Below are positions 1 to 9,185 of a stretch of 64,000 bases of DNA, piece after piece (position 1 is the first letter of the stretch; each line of letters opens with the position of its first letter). Both the position numbers and the translations under genes were made by a program. The notes beneath the pieces were generated by a model, which did no database searches, was not told the DNA's origin, and was given only the letters and a program-made list of their open reading frames with translations. This DNA is from Sulfurovum sp. XGS-02 (lineage in GTDB: Bacteria > Campylobacterota > Campylobacteria > Campylobacterales > Sulfurovaceae), in contig NZ_CP093312.1 in assembly GCF_023213175.1 (NCBI RefSeq), positions 1,674,001-1,738,000 of the forward strand, read 5' to 3'.

Positions 1-548
1 TCTCCGAGCTTTGTATGTGCAAAGCCGTACCCATCACAACCGATCACGGTACCGCTATGAATCATACACTCAGCACCGATTTTTGTATGATGATACAAGG
101 TCACATTAGGATGCAATACTGTTCCGGAACCAACAGTCACATTGTCTCCGAGATAACAACCCGGTAAAATGGTCACGTGGTCTCCAAGTGTCACATTCTT
201 ACCAAAAGAGACGCTCTTGTCTATATCACATCCCTCACCTACAGTAGGCTCTGATGTCCCATTTTCAAGTTTATGTGCAAAGAACTTAGAGGCCAGTGCC
301 AGTTTAAGATAGGCTTCATCAGTGATCAGTGCAATGGTTCCGGAAGGCAGCAGTTTGGCATGCTTTTCATCAATCAATACTGCAGCAGCCTTGGTATCTG
401 CCAATTGTGAAGCATATTTGCTGTCTGTAAAAAAACTGAGTTGTGTGGAAGTAGCTTCACTTAAGGTATGTATCCCTTCTATAGTGATATCTTCACCATG
501 AAAATCTACACCGATATCTTCTGATATTTGAGAAAGCGGGTAAGTCAT
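1..548 (-). CDS. lpxD: UDP-3-O-acylglucosamine N-acyltransferase (partial)
   Basis: LpxD adds the N-linked 3-hydroxyacyl chain to UDP-3-O-acylglucosamine in cytoplasmic lipid A synthesis. The first ~182 residues are present and the C-terminus lies beyond the left edge. The N-terminal uridine-binding region (start MTYPLSQISEDIGVDF) is followed from about residue 100 by left-handed beta-helix hexapeptides such as VTLGDHVTI and VTVGSGTVL, and by a catalytic-type His in the HSGTVIG context. The ATG follows an AAAGGA ribosome site with 8 nt spacing. It lies 69 bp after ilvH on the same strand and may share its transcript. Confidence 0.93.
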   Translation of the reverse strand, partial: MTYPLSQISEDIGVDFHGEDITIEGIHTLSEATSTQLSFFTDSKYASQLADTKAAAVLIDEKHAKLLPSGTIALITDEAYLKLALASKFFAHKLENGTSEPTVGEGCDIDKSVSFGKNVTLGDHVTILPGCYLGDNVTVGSGTVLHPNVTLYHHTKIGAECMIHSGTVIGCDGYGFAHTKLG

Positions 549-617
549 AAAGTGGTCCTTTTAACTTAAAGTAGGGGTCACCCTCCTTAGAGAAGAGTGA
601 CAGAAGTAAAATAATTC

Positions 618-1097
618 TTATCTTTCTATCGCTACAACACCGCCACGTACAATCTCATAAGGATTGTAACGTTGTGCTGCTTCTATAAAATGCTGTATAC
701 GTATAGGTTCATCTGCTACCATTGCAATGATCATCTCTTTACCCACATTTGCGATACCACCATTATATGCTGCACATAATGCGCCAATATCGCTTAAGTG
801 CTCTGTAATAGGGAACTTCACCAATACCATCTCTTTTTCAACCATCTCTTCATGCTCGATCACCTTATAGACAGGTATGAGCTTATGTAGTTGCTTGGTG
901 ATCTGCTCCATGACTTTAGGAGAACCGTTCGTTTCAATCGTAATATGTGACATTTCACTATCAGGGATAGGTGCCACAGTGAGTGATGCGATGTTATACC
1001 CACGTGCTGCAAAAAGTGCCGTTACACGTGCAAGAACAGAACTCTCATTCAATACGATAACAGAAATAACACGTCTTTCATTCATAGAATTTTCCAT
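618..1097 (-). CDS. ilvH: Acetolactate synthase small (regulatory) subunit
   Basis: Regulatory subunit of acetohydroxyacid synthase, the first common step of valine, leucine and isoleucine synthesis. It activates the catalytic subunit and carries valine feedback. At 159 aa it has the family's usual length. An ACT domain occupies about residues 8-80 (VISVIVLNESSVLARVTALF, then the GYNIASLTV strand), and a C-terminal ALS_ss_C-type half follows. Its ATG shares one base with the ilvB stop (TAATG), and an AAAGGAG site inside the end of ilvB supports this start, so translation is probably coupled. Confidence 0.96.
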   Translation of the reverse strand: MENSMNERRVISVIVLNESSVLARVTALFAARGYNIASLTVAPIPDSEMSHITIETNGSPKVMEQITKQLHKLIPVYKVIEHEEMVEKEMVLVKFPITEHLSDIGALCAAYNGGIANVGKEMIIAMVADEPIRIQHFIEAAQRYNPYEIVRGGVVAIER

Positions 1098-2791
1098 TAT
1101 TTCTCTCCTTTTTGCGGTAACATCATATTAAAGAGTGCTCCACCTGCTGGTACCATTGGAAGTACGTTTTCATAACGGTTCACGGCAACATTCATGAAAC
1201 ATACTTTATCTTGCGCTATCGCATCTTTGATCGCTGCATCAAACTCTTCTTTGGTGGTAACATCATACCCTATTCCGCCACATGCCTCAGCCAAGGCTTT
1301 CCAATTTGGTTGGAATGTCAAGTCTGTTTCAGAGTAGCGTTTTTCATAGAAGAATGTCTGCCACTGTCTAACCATCCCCAGGAAATGGTTATTGAGTATA
1401 AGATTGATGACCGGTATTTTATACTCAGCTGCCGTCACCAATTCTTGCATATTCATCAGGATCGAACCGTCACCTGTGACATTAATCACCGTTTTATCAG
1501 GGAAGGCTCTTTTAGCACCCAATGCTGCAGGGAAACCAAAGCCCATCGTTCCCAGTCCGCCGGAATTGATCCACTGGCGCGGTCTGTCAAACGGATAATG
1601 CTGTGCTGCCCACATTTGGTGTTGTCCGACATCTGAAGTAATGATGGCATTTTCACCTACCAGTTCACCGATACGCTCTATGGCCCATTGCGGTTTGATA
1701 ACCTCATCTGAATCGACATAGGATTGAGGGTGAAGCTCATCATAACGCTTCAATATCTCTCTCCATGCCTGGAATCTGTCCGTATCGATACCATCAAGAA
1801 GCGGTAACATCGCCTCAAGAACTTCGGTTACATCACCTACGATAGGATAGTCAACATCAACCAGTTTACCGATATTCGCTGCATCAATATCTACATGAAT
1901 AATGTCTGCATATTTGGCAAATTCGGAAAGTTTACCTGTCACCCTGTCATCAAACCTTGCACCCAGAGAGATAACCAGGTCTGTCTCAGACATCGCCATG
2001 TTAGATGCATAGTTTCCATGCATTCCCAACATACCAAGAAGCAGTGGGTTCTTTGCTCCCATCACACCTCTTGCCATCAATGTTTCAACCGTAGGGATCT
2101 GTGTTTTTTCAGCCAATTTACGTACAAGGTCACTTGCATTTGAAAGTACAGCTCCACCCCCGATATAAAGCAGAGGTTTCTTAGCATTTTTTATCGCTTC
2201 AACTGCTTTCTCTATCTGTTTTTTGTTTCCTTTGTATGTTGGTTTATACGTAGGGATATCTACAGAATCAGGATAAACAAACTCACCGATATCCACAGTG
2301 ATATCTTTAGGAATATCGATAAGTACCGGTCCCGGTCGTCCAGAACGCGCGATGTAAAATGCTTCTTTCAACAAACGAGGAAGTTCTTCCAGTGAACGTA
2401 CCAGAAAGTTATGTTTTGTACATGGTCTGGATATACCTACTGCATCTATCTCTTGAAATCCGTCTGTACCGATAAGCGACAAAGGCACCTGTCCTGAGAT
2501 AACGACCATAGGAATGGAATCCATATAGGCAGTTGCAAGTCCGGTGACCGCGTTTGTAAATCCTGGTCCACTTGTCACCATCGCAACACCCACTTCACCT
2601 GTAGCTCTTGCATAACCATCTGCTGCGTGAACAGCTGCCTGTTCGTGACGGTTCAAGATATGCTCAAACCCTTCTTGTTTGTAAATTTCATCATAAACGT
2701 GCATGATCGCCCCGCCGGGGTAACCGAATACGGTCTTAACACCCTCAGCGATGATCGCTTCACACACCATTTGTGCACCACTCATTTGCAT
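1097..2791 (-). CDS. ilvB: Acetolactate synthase large (catalytic) subunit
   Basis: Thiamine-diphosphate enzyme that condenses two pyruvates, or pyruvate with 2-oxobutyrate from the nearby ilvA product. At 564 aa it is typical of IlvB/IlvI. The TPP-activating Glu is E50 in NRHEQAAVHAADGYARATG. A central nucleotide-binding (FAD-type) domain follows, and the C-terminal TPP/Mg motif begins GDGSILMNMQEL near residue 440. It is preceded on the same strand by ilvA and ppx with a 52-bp gap and followed with a 1-nt overlap by ilvH. All large-subunit landmarks are present. Confidence 0.96.
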   Translation of the reverse strand: MQMSGAQMVCEAIIAEGVKTVFGYPGGAIMHVYDEIYKQEGFEHILNRHEQAAVHAADGYARATGEVGVAMVTSGPGFTNAVTGLATAYMDSIPMVVISGQVPLSLIGTDGFQEIDAVGISRPCTKHNFLVRSLEELPRLLKEAFYIARSGRPGPVLIDIPKDITVDIGEFVYPDSVDIPTYKPTYKGNKKQIEKAVEAIKNAKKPLLYIGGGAVLSNASDLVRKLAEKTQIPTVETLMARGVMGAKNPLLLGMLGMHGNYASNMAMSETDLVISLGARFDDRVTGKLSEFAKYADIIHVDIDAANIGKLVDVDYPIVGDVTEVLEAMLPLLDGIDTDRFQAWREILKRYDELHPQSYVDSDEVIKPQWAIERIGELVGENAIITSDVGQHQMWAAQHYPFDRPRQWINSGGLGTMGFGFPAALGAKRAFPDKTVINVTGDGSILMNMQELVTAAEYKIPVINLILNNHFLGMVRQWQTFFYEKRYSETDLTFQPNWKALAEACGGIGYDVTTKEEFDAAIKDAIAQDKVCFMNVAVNRYENVLPMVPAGGALFNMMLPQKGEK

Positions 2792-2843
2792 GGTCTACAC
2801 TCCATTTAAATTTTTTTTGATTATATCTAAAAAAGATTAGAGT

Positions 2844-3755
2844 TTAATGGGCCTGATGCCCGCAAGCTTCTATCGCTACACCCTCACGTAAGCCATCATC
2901 TATCACAATACCACTTTCAAATCCCAATAATCTGAAAAGTTGTTTATAGATAAGTATACCTGCAGCGATAAGATCGGAACGTCCCGTACCTACAGCGATC
3001 TCTCTCTGTTCAAATGGCATAGAGAGTAATTTTTTCAAGTAAAGGTCCAACTCATCTATCTCAAGGGATGTACCGTTTATCTTTGATGCGTCATAGGTTT
3101 CATAGTTTTGTCCGAGTTTCATGGCCGCTACGGTCGTAGGTGTCCCGGCTGTGGCTACGAAAGTATTGATTTTACCTTTACTATCATAAAGGTGCTCACA
3201 AAATCGTTGCATCTCTGCCATCTCTTTGGGAAGGGCTTTCTCTATCTTTTCCAACGTTTCATAGGTTTGTGCAATGGTCACGATCCCTAAAGGAAAACTT
3301 TTGGAGATCGTTTCATCTCCATAATGAAAGATAAGTTCAGTAGAACCTCCACCTATATCAATAAGCACAAAACTCTCCGAAATAACTTGCAATGCGGAGA
3401 GTCTGTGCTTTACCGCGAGTAAAGTGAGCCTTGCTTCTTCTTCACCGGATATGATATCAAAATGCACACCTGTCTCTTTTTGGATCTGAGCAAGTACCTC
3501 ATCCGAGTTCACTGCTCTGCGCACAGCTTCGGTTGTGACAGCCCTGACTACAGAAGAGGAGAAATCGATCTGTTGTTGTGCTTCCAGTATGGCTGAGATG
3601 ACCCTCTTTACAGCATCGTTATTGATCACCCCATACTGTACCAGACCGTCTGCCGTCTTCACGATCTTTTCAAATTCAGCTGTCTGTGTACCTGTACTAC
3701 ATTCATACTCCAATACCCGTAAGGTATTTGAACCTAGATCTATCGCTATCATCAA
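2844..3755 (-). CDS. Ppx/GppA family phosphatase
   Basis: Member of the ASKHA-fold exopolyphosphatase/guanosine pentaphosphatase family, acting in the cytoplasm on polyphosphate or pppGpp. Phosphate-binding loops are seen near the N-terminus (AIDLGSNTLRVLEYE) and at about residue 128 (LIDIGGGSTELIF). At 303 aa it is the short single-module form, without the C-terminal HD-like domain of E. coli Ppx, so substrate cannot be assigned. Its start overlaps the end of ilvA by 4 nt (ATGA), so it is translated with the isoleucine pathway enzyme. Whether that link to stringent signalling is functional is only inference. Confidence 0.9.
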   Translation of the reverse strand: MMIAIDLGSNTLRVLEYECSTGTQTAEFEKIVKTADGLVQYGVINNDAVKRVISAILEAQQQIDFSSSVVRAVTTEAVRRAVNSDEVLAQIQKETGVHFDIISGEEEARLTLLAVKHRLSALQVISESFVLIDIGGGSTELIFHYGDETISKSFPLGIVTIAQTYETLEKIEKALPKEMAEMQRFCEHLYDSKGKINTFVATAGTPTTVAAMKLGQNYETYDASKINGTSLEIDELDLYLKKLLSMPFEQREIAVGTGRSDLIAAGILIYKQLFRLLGFESGIVIDDGLREGVAIEACGHQAH

Positions 3756-4963
3756 TGCTCTTCTTTAAAAGAAAATCCACCCTCTTTGAGTTGTTCTCTT
3801 ATCTGTTCCTGATGCTCCACCCCTTTGGTTTCCAAGGAGACAGAGACATTTGCATCACCGAATTCCAGGTCTATAGATGTTCTGTCGTAGCCTATCTGTA
3901 CAATATTTGCACCTATTCTTGTAAGTATCTCGGTCAATGCCTGTAAAGCTCCCGGTTTGTCTACGAGCGTAACAAGCAGTTTCATCTTACGTGCAGACTT
4001 CATTAATCCTTTTTCAATGATCAAAGAAAGCATTGTCACATCTATGTTTCCACCACTCAATACTATCGCTACTTTTGAACCTTTAGGTAAGTCTATCTTT
4101 CCATGTAAAAGTGCGGCGACACCTACGGCACCTGCTCCCTCTACCAATACTTTTTGTTTTTCCAGTAAAAAGAGTATGGCAGCAGCGATCTCATCTTCAC
4201 ACACTGTACTAAAAACATCCACATTCTTTAAGATATACTCTAAAGTGACCGGTGAAGTATCTCTTACGGCAATACCATCGGCGATCGTCCTTACAGAAGT
4301 CGTATCGATCGCTGTTTTTGCATCGTAAGACTGTTTCATTGCAGGTGCTCCTGCTGCAGAGATACCGATGATCTTGCACTGAGGTTTCAGTGCTTTGCTT
4401 GCCACAGACATACCAGAGATAAGCCCTCCCCCGCCTACAGGGACAACAAGTGCATCAAGATCAGCTAGATCTTCAAACATTTCAAGGGTTACCGTACCTT
4501 GACCTGACATCACTTCATCATCTTCAAAAGGGTGTACAAATGTATAGTTGTTCTCTTCCCCAAATTTCACAGCATACCCATAGGCTTCATCATAGTTAGA
4601 GCCGTGAAGTATCACATTGGCACCAAACTCTTTCACCCCCATCACTTTGGTAAGCGGTGTGGATTCCGGCATGACAATGGTGGCTTCGATACCAAAATAT
4701 TTTGCTGAAAAAGCCACACCTTGTGCATGGTTACCAGCAGAAGAAGCAACAACGCCACCTCTGTCACCCGCTTCTATCAAAGAAGCGATCTTATTAAAAG
4801 CACCTCTAAGTTTAAAGGCACCGGTACGTTGAAGATTCTCTTTTTTAAGGTACACCTCATAGCCACTCATTTGGCTTAAAATAGGGGCGTAAGAGAAGGG
4901 TGTACGGTGTACAACATCCGATACTCTTTCATAGGCTTTTTGGATACTTTTTAAGTCTAACAT
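3752..4963 (-). CDS. ilvA: Threonine ammonia-lyase (threonine deaminase)
   Basis: PLP enzyme that converts threonine to 2-oxobutyrate, the isoleucine precursor used by the adjacent acetolactate synthase. The PLP lysine is K51 in [12 protein letters not shown]. The glycine-rich phosphate loop [11 protein letters not shown] lies near residue 176. A single C-terminal ACT-type domain (about 330-400, [20 protein letters not shown]) suggests allosteric control. At 403 aa it matches the shorter TdcB-like biosynthetic form common outside enterics. It heads the minus-strand run ilvA-ppx-ilvB-ilvH-lpxD and is divergent from the CoA-binding gene. Confidence 0.94.
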   Translation of the reverse strand: MLDLKSIQKAYERVSDVVHRTPFSYAPILSQMSGYEVYLKKENLQRTGAFKLRGAFNKIASLIEAGDRGGVVASSAGNHAQGVAFSAKYFGIEATIVMPESTPLTKVMGVKEFGANVILHGSNYDEAYGYAVKFGEENNYTFVHPFEDDEVMSGQGTVTLEMFEDLADLDALVVPVGGGGLISGMSVASKALKPQCKIIGISAAGAPAMKQSYDAKTAIDTTSVRTIADGIAVRDTSPVTLEYILKNVDVFSTVCEDEIAAAILFLLEKQKVLVEGAGAVGVAALLHGKIDLPKGSKVAIVLSGGNIDVTMLSLIIEKGLMKSARKMKLLVTLVDKPGALQALTEILTRIGANIVQIGYDRTSIDLEFGDANVSVSLETKGVEHQEQIREQLKEGGFSFKEEH

Positions 4964-4977
4964 TATCTTTCCTAGCT

Positions 4978-5000
4978 ATTATATTGTCCGAAGTATATCA
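4978..5000 (-). promoter_or_regulatory. Candidate promoter(s) for ilvA operon
   Basis: The 53-bp divergent gap holds two possible minus-strand -10 boxes: TATAAT at 4983-4978, and an extended -10 (TGA then TATACT) at 5000-4992. Neither has a convincing -35, which is common for extended -10 promoters. Confidence 0.4.
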
Positions 5001-5016
5001 AAATTAAGGATAAAGC

Positions 5017-5448
5017 ATGAAATGTGAAATGCCGCTGGTCAACTCTAACCGTGAAGAGATGAAAGAAATATTTGAAAGTGTCAAGACGATCGCGATACTT
5101 GGTCTTTCACCGGATGAAAGCAAAGCAAGCAATATGGTTGCAAGATATCTTAAAAATGCCGGATATAAAATAGTCCCTGTATATCCTAAAGAAGAGAAAA
5201 TATTAGGAGAGAAGGTCTACCGTTCACTTGAAGAGATCCCTTTTGAGATCGATATGGTGAATATCTTCAGAAAACCCAATGCTTTTGATGCGATCGCAGA
5301 TGCATGCATTAGAAGAGGTGATGTTAAAGTATTTTGGGGTCAACTTGGACTGGTGAATAATGATGCAGCACAAAAGGCTAAAGAGGCAGGTATGAAAGTG
5401 GTACAGAATTACTGTAGTAAAATTGAACATCAAGCCTTAATAGCATAA
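5017..5448 (+). CDS. CoA-binding domain protein (YccU-like)
   Basis: Small Rossmann-fold protein of the CoA_binding family, 143 aa, the usual size for stand-alone members. The N-terminal strand and loop TIAILGLSPDESKASNMVAR and the strand VPVYPKEEKILGEKVYRSL match the succinyl-CoA-synthetase-like CoA pocket. No catalytic domain is attached. The physiological role of this family is not established. An AAGGATAAAGC leader fixes the ATG. It is followed 11 bp later by the YwqK-like gene, so the two are probably co-transcribed. Confidence 0.85.
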   Translation: MKCEMPLVNSNREEMKEIFESVKTIAILGLSPDESKASNMVARYLKNAGYKIVPVYPKEEKILGEKVYRSLEEIPFEIDMVNIFRKPNAFDAIADACIRRGDVKVFWGQLGLVNNDAAQKAKEAGMKVVQNYCSKIEHQALIA

Positions 5449-5459
5449 CTTGGACTACT

Positions 5460-6140
5460 ATGAAAAAAACACTTATCATCACACTTACCCTACTTTGTAC
5501 AGCTGCACTACAGGCAGAACTTTTTACAGATCATTTTGAAAATGGCGTGGTCAAATCACAGATTGAATATCTCAAAGGTACAAGAACAGAAACTGCAGAG
5601 GGTGTCAAAGACGGAGTAGAAAAGGTCTATTATAATACAGGTCAACTGGCATTCGAAGTGAAGAACGTTAAAGGGTTAAGAGAAGGACCGCTCAATTGGT
5701 ATGACAGAGAAGGAAATCATCTTGAAGTGATCCATTATCAAAAAGGGAAACGTCACGGTATGAATCAAATATTTTATGCTGACGGTACACTGCGTATAGA
5801 GGTCAACTATATCAATGACCATAAAGAGGGTCCTGAGAAATACTATTTTAGTACAGGAAAACTCGCCTCTGAGGTCATGTTTAAACATGGTAAAAAAGAG
5901 GGGTTGCAAAAAGAGTACAATGAAGATGGGACACTTAACAATGATGTCATCTATAAACATGGATATAAAGAGGGAGAAAAACGATGGTATGACAAAGAGG
6001 GGAAAGTGATCAGAACGGAACTCTATAAAATGGACAGGCCTATCAATGTCATGAAAAAAGTACAGGCTAAAAAACCCGATACGGCCATTGAAGCACTTCA
6101 TGGTTTAGATTTTAACCCTAACAACAGAAAAGTAAAATAG
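5460..6140 (+). CDS. YwqK/MORN-like repeat secreted protein
   Basis: A signal peptide (about residues 1-19, ending TAALQA) is followed by about six repeats of ~23 residues built on the pattern Tyr, a few residues, TGxLxxE, then a strand and KxGxKEG (for example YYNTGQLAFEVKNVKG and YYFSTGKLASEVMFKHGKKEG). This is the MORN_2 pattern often auto-annotated as YwqK-family antitoxin. The exported location and lack of a toxin neighbour argue against a toxin-antitoxin role. Function is unknown; the repeats suggest a beta-rich envelope protein. Confidence 0.75.
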   Translation: MKKTLIITLTLLCTAALQAELFTDHFENGVVKSQIEYLKGTRTETAEGVKDGVEKVYYNTGQLAFEVKNVKGLREGPLNWYDREGNHLEVIHYQKGKRHGMNQIFYADGTLRIEVNYINDHKEGPEKYYFSTGKLASEVMFKHGKKEGLQKEYNEDGTLNNDVIYKHGYKEGEKRWYDKEGKVIRTELYKMDRPINVMKKVQAKKPDTAIEALHGLDFNPNNRKVK

Positions 6141-6363
6141 TACGAGATAGATAGACTCTACGCTATACATTTATATAATATGAAAGGTACAGTTTACCGG
6201 TGAAATGTACCTTCCACATATGTTCTACTCTCCAGCAATAAAAAGTCAATTTATTCAAATGGGAAATATACCTTTTCTCCCTCTTTATCTGACGTACTTA
6301 TTCTTCCATTAAAACCTCATTTTTTCACAATTATTCACCAAACTTATAATAACTATTCATATA

Positions 6364-6382
6364 GAAAATAATAATCATTTAT
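6364..6382. promoter_or_regulatory. Fur-box-like site upstream of multiheme cytochrome
   Basis: GAAAATAATAATCATTTAT agrees at 14 of 19 positions with the Fur consensus GATAATGATAATCATTATC. It lies about 95 bp before the cytochrome ATG in a 337-bp gene-free, very AT-rich stretch (6141-6477) in which I see no other feature. AT richness inflates such matches. Confidence 0.35.
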
Positions 6383-6477
6383 TATATTAAAATATTTGTA
6401 TTTTTATGATATTTTAAAGTTTTCTTAACATCACACATGTAAAAATAAATGGTAATCAAATTTAAAAGGAGACTAAA

Positions 6478-8841
6478 ATGATTTCAAAAATTGTAAAAAG
6501 CACCGTAGCCTTGTCACTTCTTACTACTGCTGCTTTTTCTGCCGCTGATTATGACAAAACGCCGCCGTTTTCGATGGATAAATTAGAAGCAGTAAAAATA
6601 AAAGGAAAAACCGCCTATCAACCAAAAGCAGACTATAGCATGTTCGTAAACTACGAACTTGGTATGCACTGTGTCGGTTTTGATATGAGCTATTGTTGTG
6701 TAATCCCTCCATACAACTCCATCCAATCACAAGCGATCAGGGTAGGAAAAGGGAGCAGCCTTCCTAAGCTTATGACACCCAATGACAATGTAAAGCTATT
6801 TGCCTATACCAGAGACAACTCATACTCTGAAGGGAATAAAATGAAATACTGGATGGTAGCGAAAGATGCCGATGGGGATGGGCATCTTGACAGTCCGGGT
6901 GATAATGTTGCCAACTATGTATGGACACACCTTTTTATCTACAAAGATCTTGAAGGTACCATGCCTGCAGGTGTCACAGAGAAGGACCGACTTAGAGTAG
7001 GCCGTCAGATCCAGGTAAAAGTGGACCATGGTCCTTCTGGCGCACCTATGACCGGGTATATGACCTATGCCGGTAAAGACGGTGGTAACGTGGTGATGAC
7101 CGATACCCTCGTACCTCCGGTAAAAGATGTTAAACTTGTCCTGACAGCTTCACACTTATGGGATGCACTGGGTCTGCCTCTGACAGCATTCAACGATAGT
7201 ACAAGAAAAGGTTCACTTCGTACGGTCACAGAAAGAGATTTCCAACCCTTCCAATACTCTACCGTTGAACTTCATACAGATGCAGGACAGCAGATAAAAC
7301 AGCCTGATGGAAGCGCGGTTTCTTACTTCGGTACAAACCCTGTGGATATTCCTAACTGTTATTCATGTCACTCGCGTACCGGTAAAGCAGCTCAAATGGC
7401 TAGAGATGAAGGTCTCAAACAAGGAGATCAAGAGTATGACTACTGGAAATCGTACCCGGATACATCCGAGTATATGGCGAGACTTTCTGAAGGTTCTATC
7501 AATATCCTTTCACTCCACGATAAGCATCATGGTACGACATTTCTTGCAGACTATCGTCCGGATGCACCTGCACAGCGTTTAGGTAAAGTCGGTTTTGTGA
7601 ATTGTACTGACTGTCACGGGGATAATGTTTCTGGTAACCTTCAAGAACCAAGAGTCACAGCAATGGGTTACAAAACCGTGAAGGCAAAACCTCTTTCAGA
7701 AGCGGTGCACGGATTCCACCTTGCAATGGTGCCTATGCCTGATGCTGCGGGGAGATCACAATCATGCCAATCTTGTCACCCAACACACTTCCAAAACCCT
7801 AATATGAATGATGACACGAACCCATTCCGTGTAACAGACAGATATGGTGAAGCAAGATTCTCTAAAGGTGATATCAGAAAATCCGGTGGTGGATGTTATG
7901 TAAGACGTGATGCACACTCCAACCCTAATGCTAAACCTCCGTTCTTCCTTAATGCTTATGGTAAATGGCAGCTTGAGAACGTTGCAACAAAAGATGAGCA
8001 TGGTAAAGATGCCAGTGAACTTCGAGGTTTATACTGTACGAACTGTCACACGAAAGTGGCGCAAGCACTCTATGCTACAGATGACTTGACAAATGATTCC
8101 AAACAAGAAGGGAAAACACTGAGAAACAAATCTCTTAAAGAAATGGTAGCAGGTATCACAGGTGGAGACATGAAGAAATTTGCTTCTTGGGCAGACCCTA
8201 AATCAACTGGTGAGAAGGATGAAGTCCTTAGTTACTACGCAGATCACAAATCTGCAACATTGGTTAAAAATGTAGGTAAAGACGGTAAACTGGATCTCAA
8301 ACCTTGGAATCATAAAACAGGTGGAGATGTACCGTATTCAGCAGCTTCTGCCGGTAATGACTGGTGGTTGGCAGCTTCTGAGCCTCACTGTGCAGATTGT
8401 CACTTAGCACCGTTTGTTGAGCAAGATACCGGTGGTAAATACTTCCCGATCGATCAGCCTAACAAATATTCACTCTATAGATACTCTAAAGCACATGGTA
8501 ACCTTGCATGTCAAACATGTCATGAGTCGACGCATGGTCTTTACTCAACAAGATATGACGGTGATGAGAGATCTGTAGATGTCACAACACACCAGCAAGC
8601 ACTTCAGTATAGCCCAGATGGTAAATATACCGGACCGGTTACATGTTCTGCATGTCACGCAGTCAATAAAAACGGTGTAGCGATACAGCTAGAAGGTACG
8701 GAGTATGCAAATGACTATTGGGCTTCGGTCACATTGGCTCACTTCATGAGAGAAGGAGACCAAAAACTTTCAGTCAAAGAGTTGGTTAAAAAATACCCTT
8801 ACAAAAAATCTGCACAAATTGTGAAAGATGGTTGGAAGTAA
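6478..8841 (+). CDS. Seven-heme c-type cytochrome (exported)
   Basis: A signal peptide (residues 1-21, cleavage near AFSAADYD) is followed by a ~290-residue heme-free N-terminal region containing HCVGFDMSYCC. Seven CXXCH sites then follow with first Cys at 294, 376, 430, 520, 638, 678 and 723. A further Cys473 sits in CYVRRDAH (CX6H), where a heme motif might be expected. The protein is therefore a periplasmic or surface electron carrier or reductase; I recognise no named family and no partner is adjacent. At 787 aa it is long for seven hemes. The ATG follows AAGGAG at 7 nt. It appears monocistronic, with a Fur-like site upstream and hairpins downstream. Confidence 0.85.
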   Translation: MISKIVKSTVALSLLTTAAFSAADYDKTPPFSMDKLEAVKIKGKTAYQPKADYSMFVNYELGMHCVGFDMSYCCVIPPYNSIQSQAIRVGKGSSLPKLMTPNDNVKLFAYTRDNSYSEGNKMKYWMVAKDADGDGHLDSPGDNVANYVWTHLFIYKDLEGTMPAGVTEKDRLRVGRQIQVKVDHGPSGAPMTGYMTYAGKDGGNVVMTDTLVPPVKDVKLVLTASHLWDALGLPLTAFNDSTRKGSLRTVTERDFQPFQYSTVELHTDAGQQIKQPDGSAVSYFGTNPVDIPNCYSCHSRTGKAAQMARDEGLKQGDQEYDYWKSYPDTSEYMARLSEGSINILSLHDKHHGTTFLADYRPDAPAQRLGKVGFVNCTDCHGDNVSGNLQEPRVTAMGYKTVKAKPLSEAVHGFHLAMVPMPDAAGRSQSCQSCHPTHFQNPNMNDDTNPFRVTDRYGEARFSKGDIRKSGGGCYVRRDAHSNPNAKPPFFLNAYGKWQLENVATKDEHGKDASELRGLYCTNCHTKVAQALYATDDLTNDSKQEGKTLRNKSLKEMVAGITGGDMKKFASWADPKSTGEKDEVLSYYADHKSATLVKNVGKDGKLDLKPWNHKTGGDVPYSAASAGNDWWLAASEPHCADCHLAPFVEQDTGGKYFPIDQPNKYSLYRYSKAHGNLACQTCHESTHGLYSTRYDGDERSVDVTTHQQALQYSPDGKYTGPVTCSACHAVNKNGVAIQLEGTEYANDYWASVTLAHFMREGDQKLSVKELVKKYPYKKSAQIVKDGWK

Positions 8842-8855
8842 TCCCAACCCTCTTT

Positions 8856-8882
8856 GAACTTACTATCTTGTATGGTAAGTTC
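8856..8882 (+). other. Stem-loop after cytochrome gene
   Basis: GAACTTAC (8856-8863) and GTAAGTTC (8875-8882) form a perfect 8-bp stem with an 11-nt loop, 15 nt past the stop codon. There is no T-tract; it may protect the transcript 3' end or act with the terminator just downstream. Confidence 0.5.
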
Positions 8883-8887
8883 CATTT

Positions 8888-8910
8888 CCCTTCTTCATTG
8901 AAGGGTTTTT
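8888..8910 (+). terminator. Rho-independent terminator of cytochrome gene
   Basis: CCCTTC (8888-8893), a 6-nt loop, GAAGGG (8900-8905) and then five T. The remaining ~275 bp before the LAB_N gene are AT-rich, with nothing else recognised. Confidence 0.8.
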
Positions 8911-9185
8911 ACTCTACTCACTTCATCTATTAATATATTCAATTTTCAAAAAAAACATAACTTCTATATCTACTTATTTGACTCTTTACAGATAAAATTG
9001 TCACTTATTTAAAATCATATACGCTGCTAAAAAAGAAGTATAGAGATCACTTTTTATGAGGAGATATACTACACACACTGTAGCTGTGTCGCATAAAAGA
9101 AACATGTCATATATAGCCTATGCTATGGAATTCACAGAATGAATCTCTCTTGTTACGACTTACACTTAAAAGAGTGAAAGTCTCT

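Noticed and set aside
5676-6101. Long antisense frame opposite the YwqK-like gene
   Set aside because: A shadow of the repetitive coding frame; composition is biased and there is no start signal.
5460-6140. Toxin-antitoxin role for the YwqK-like protein
   Set aside because: It carries a signal peptide and has no toxin neighbour; the antitoxin label is an annotation habit.
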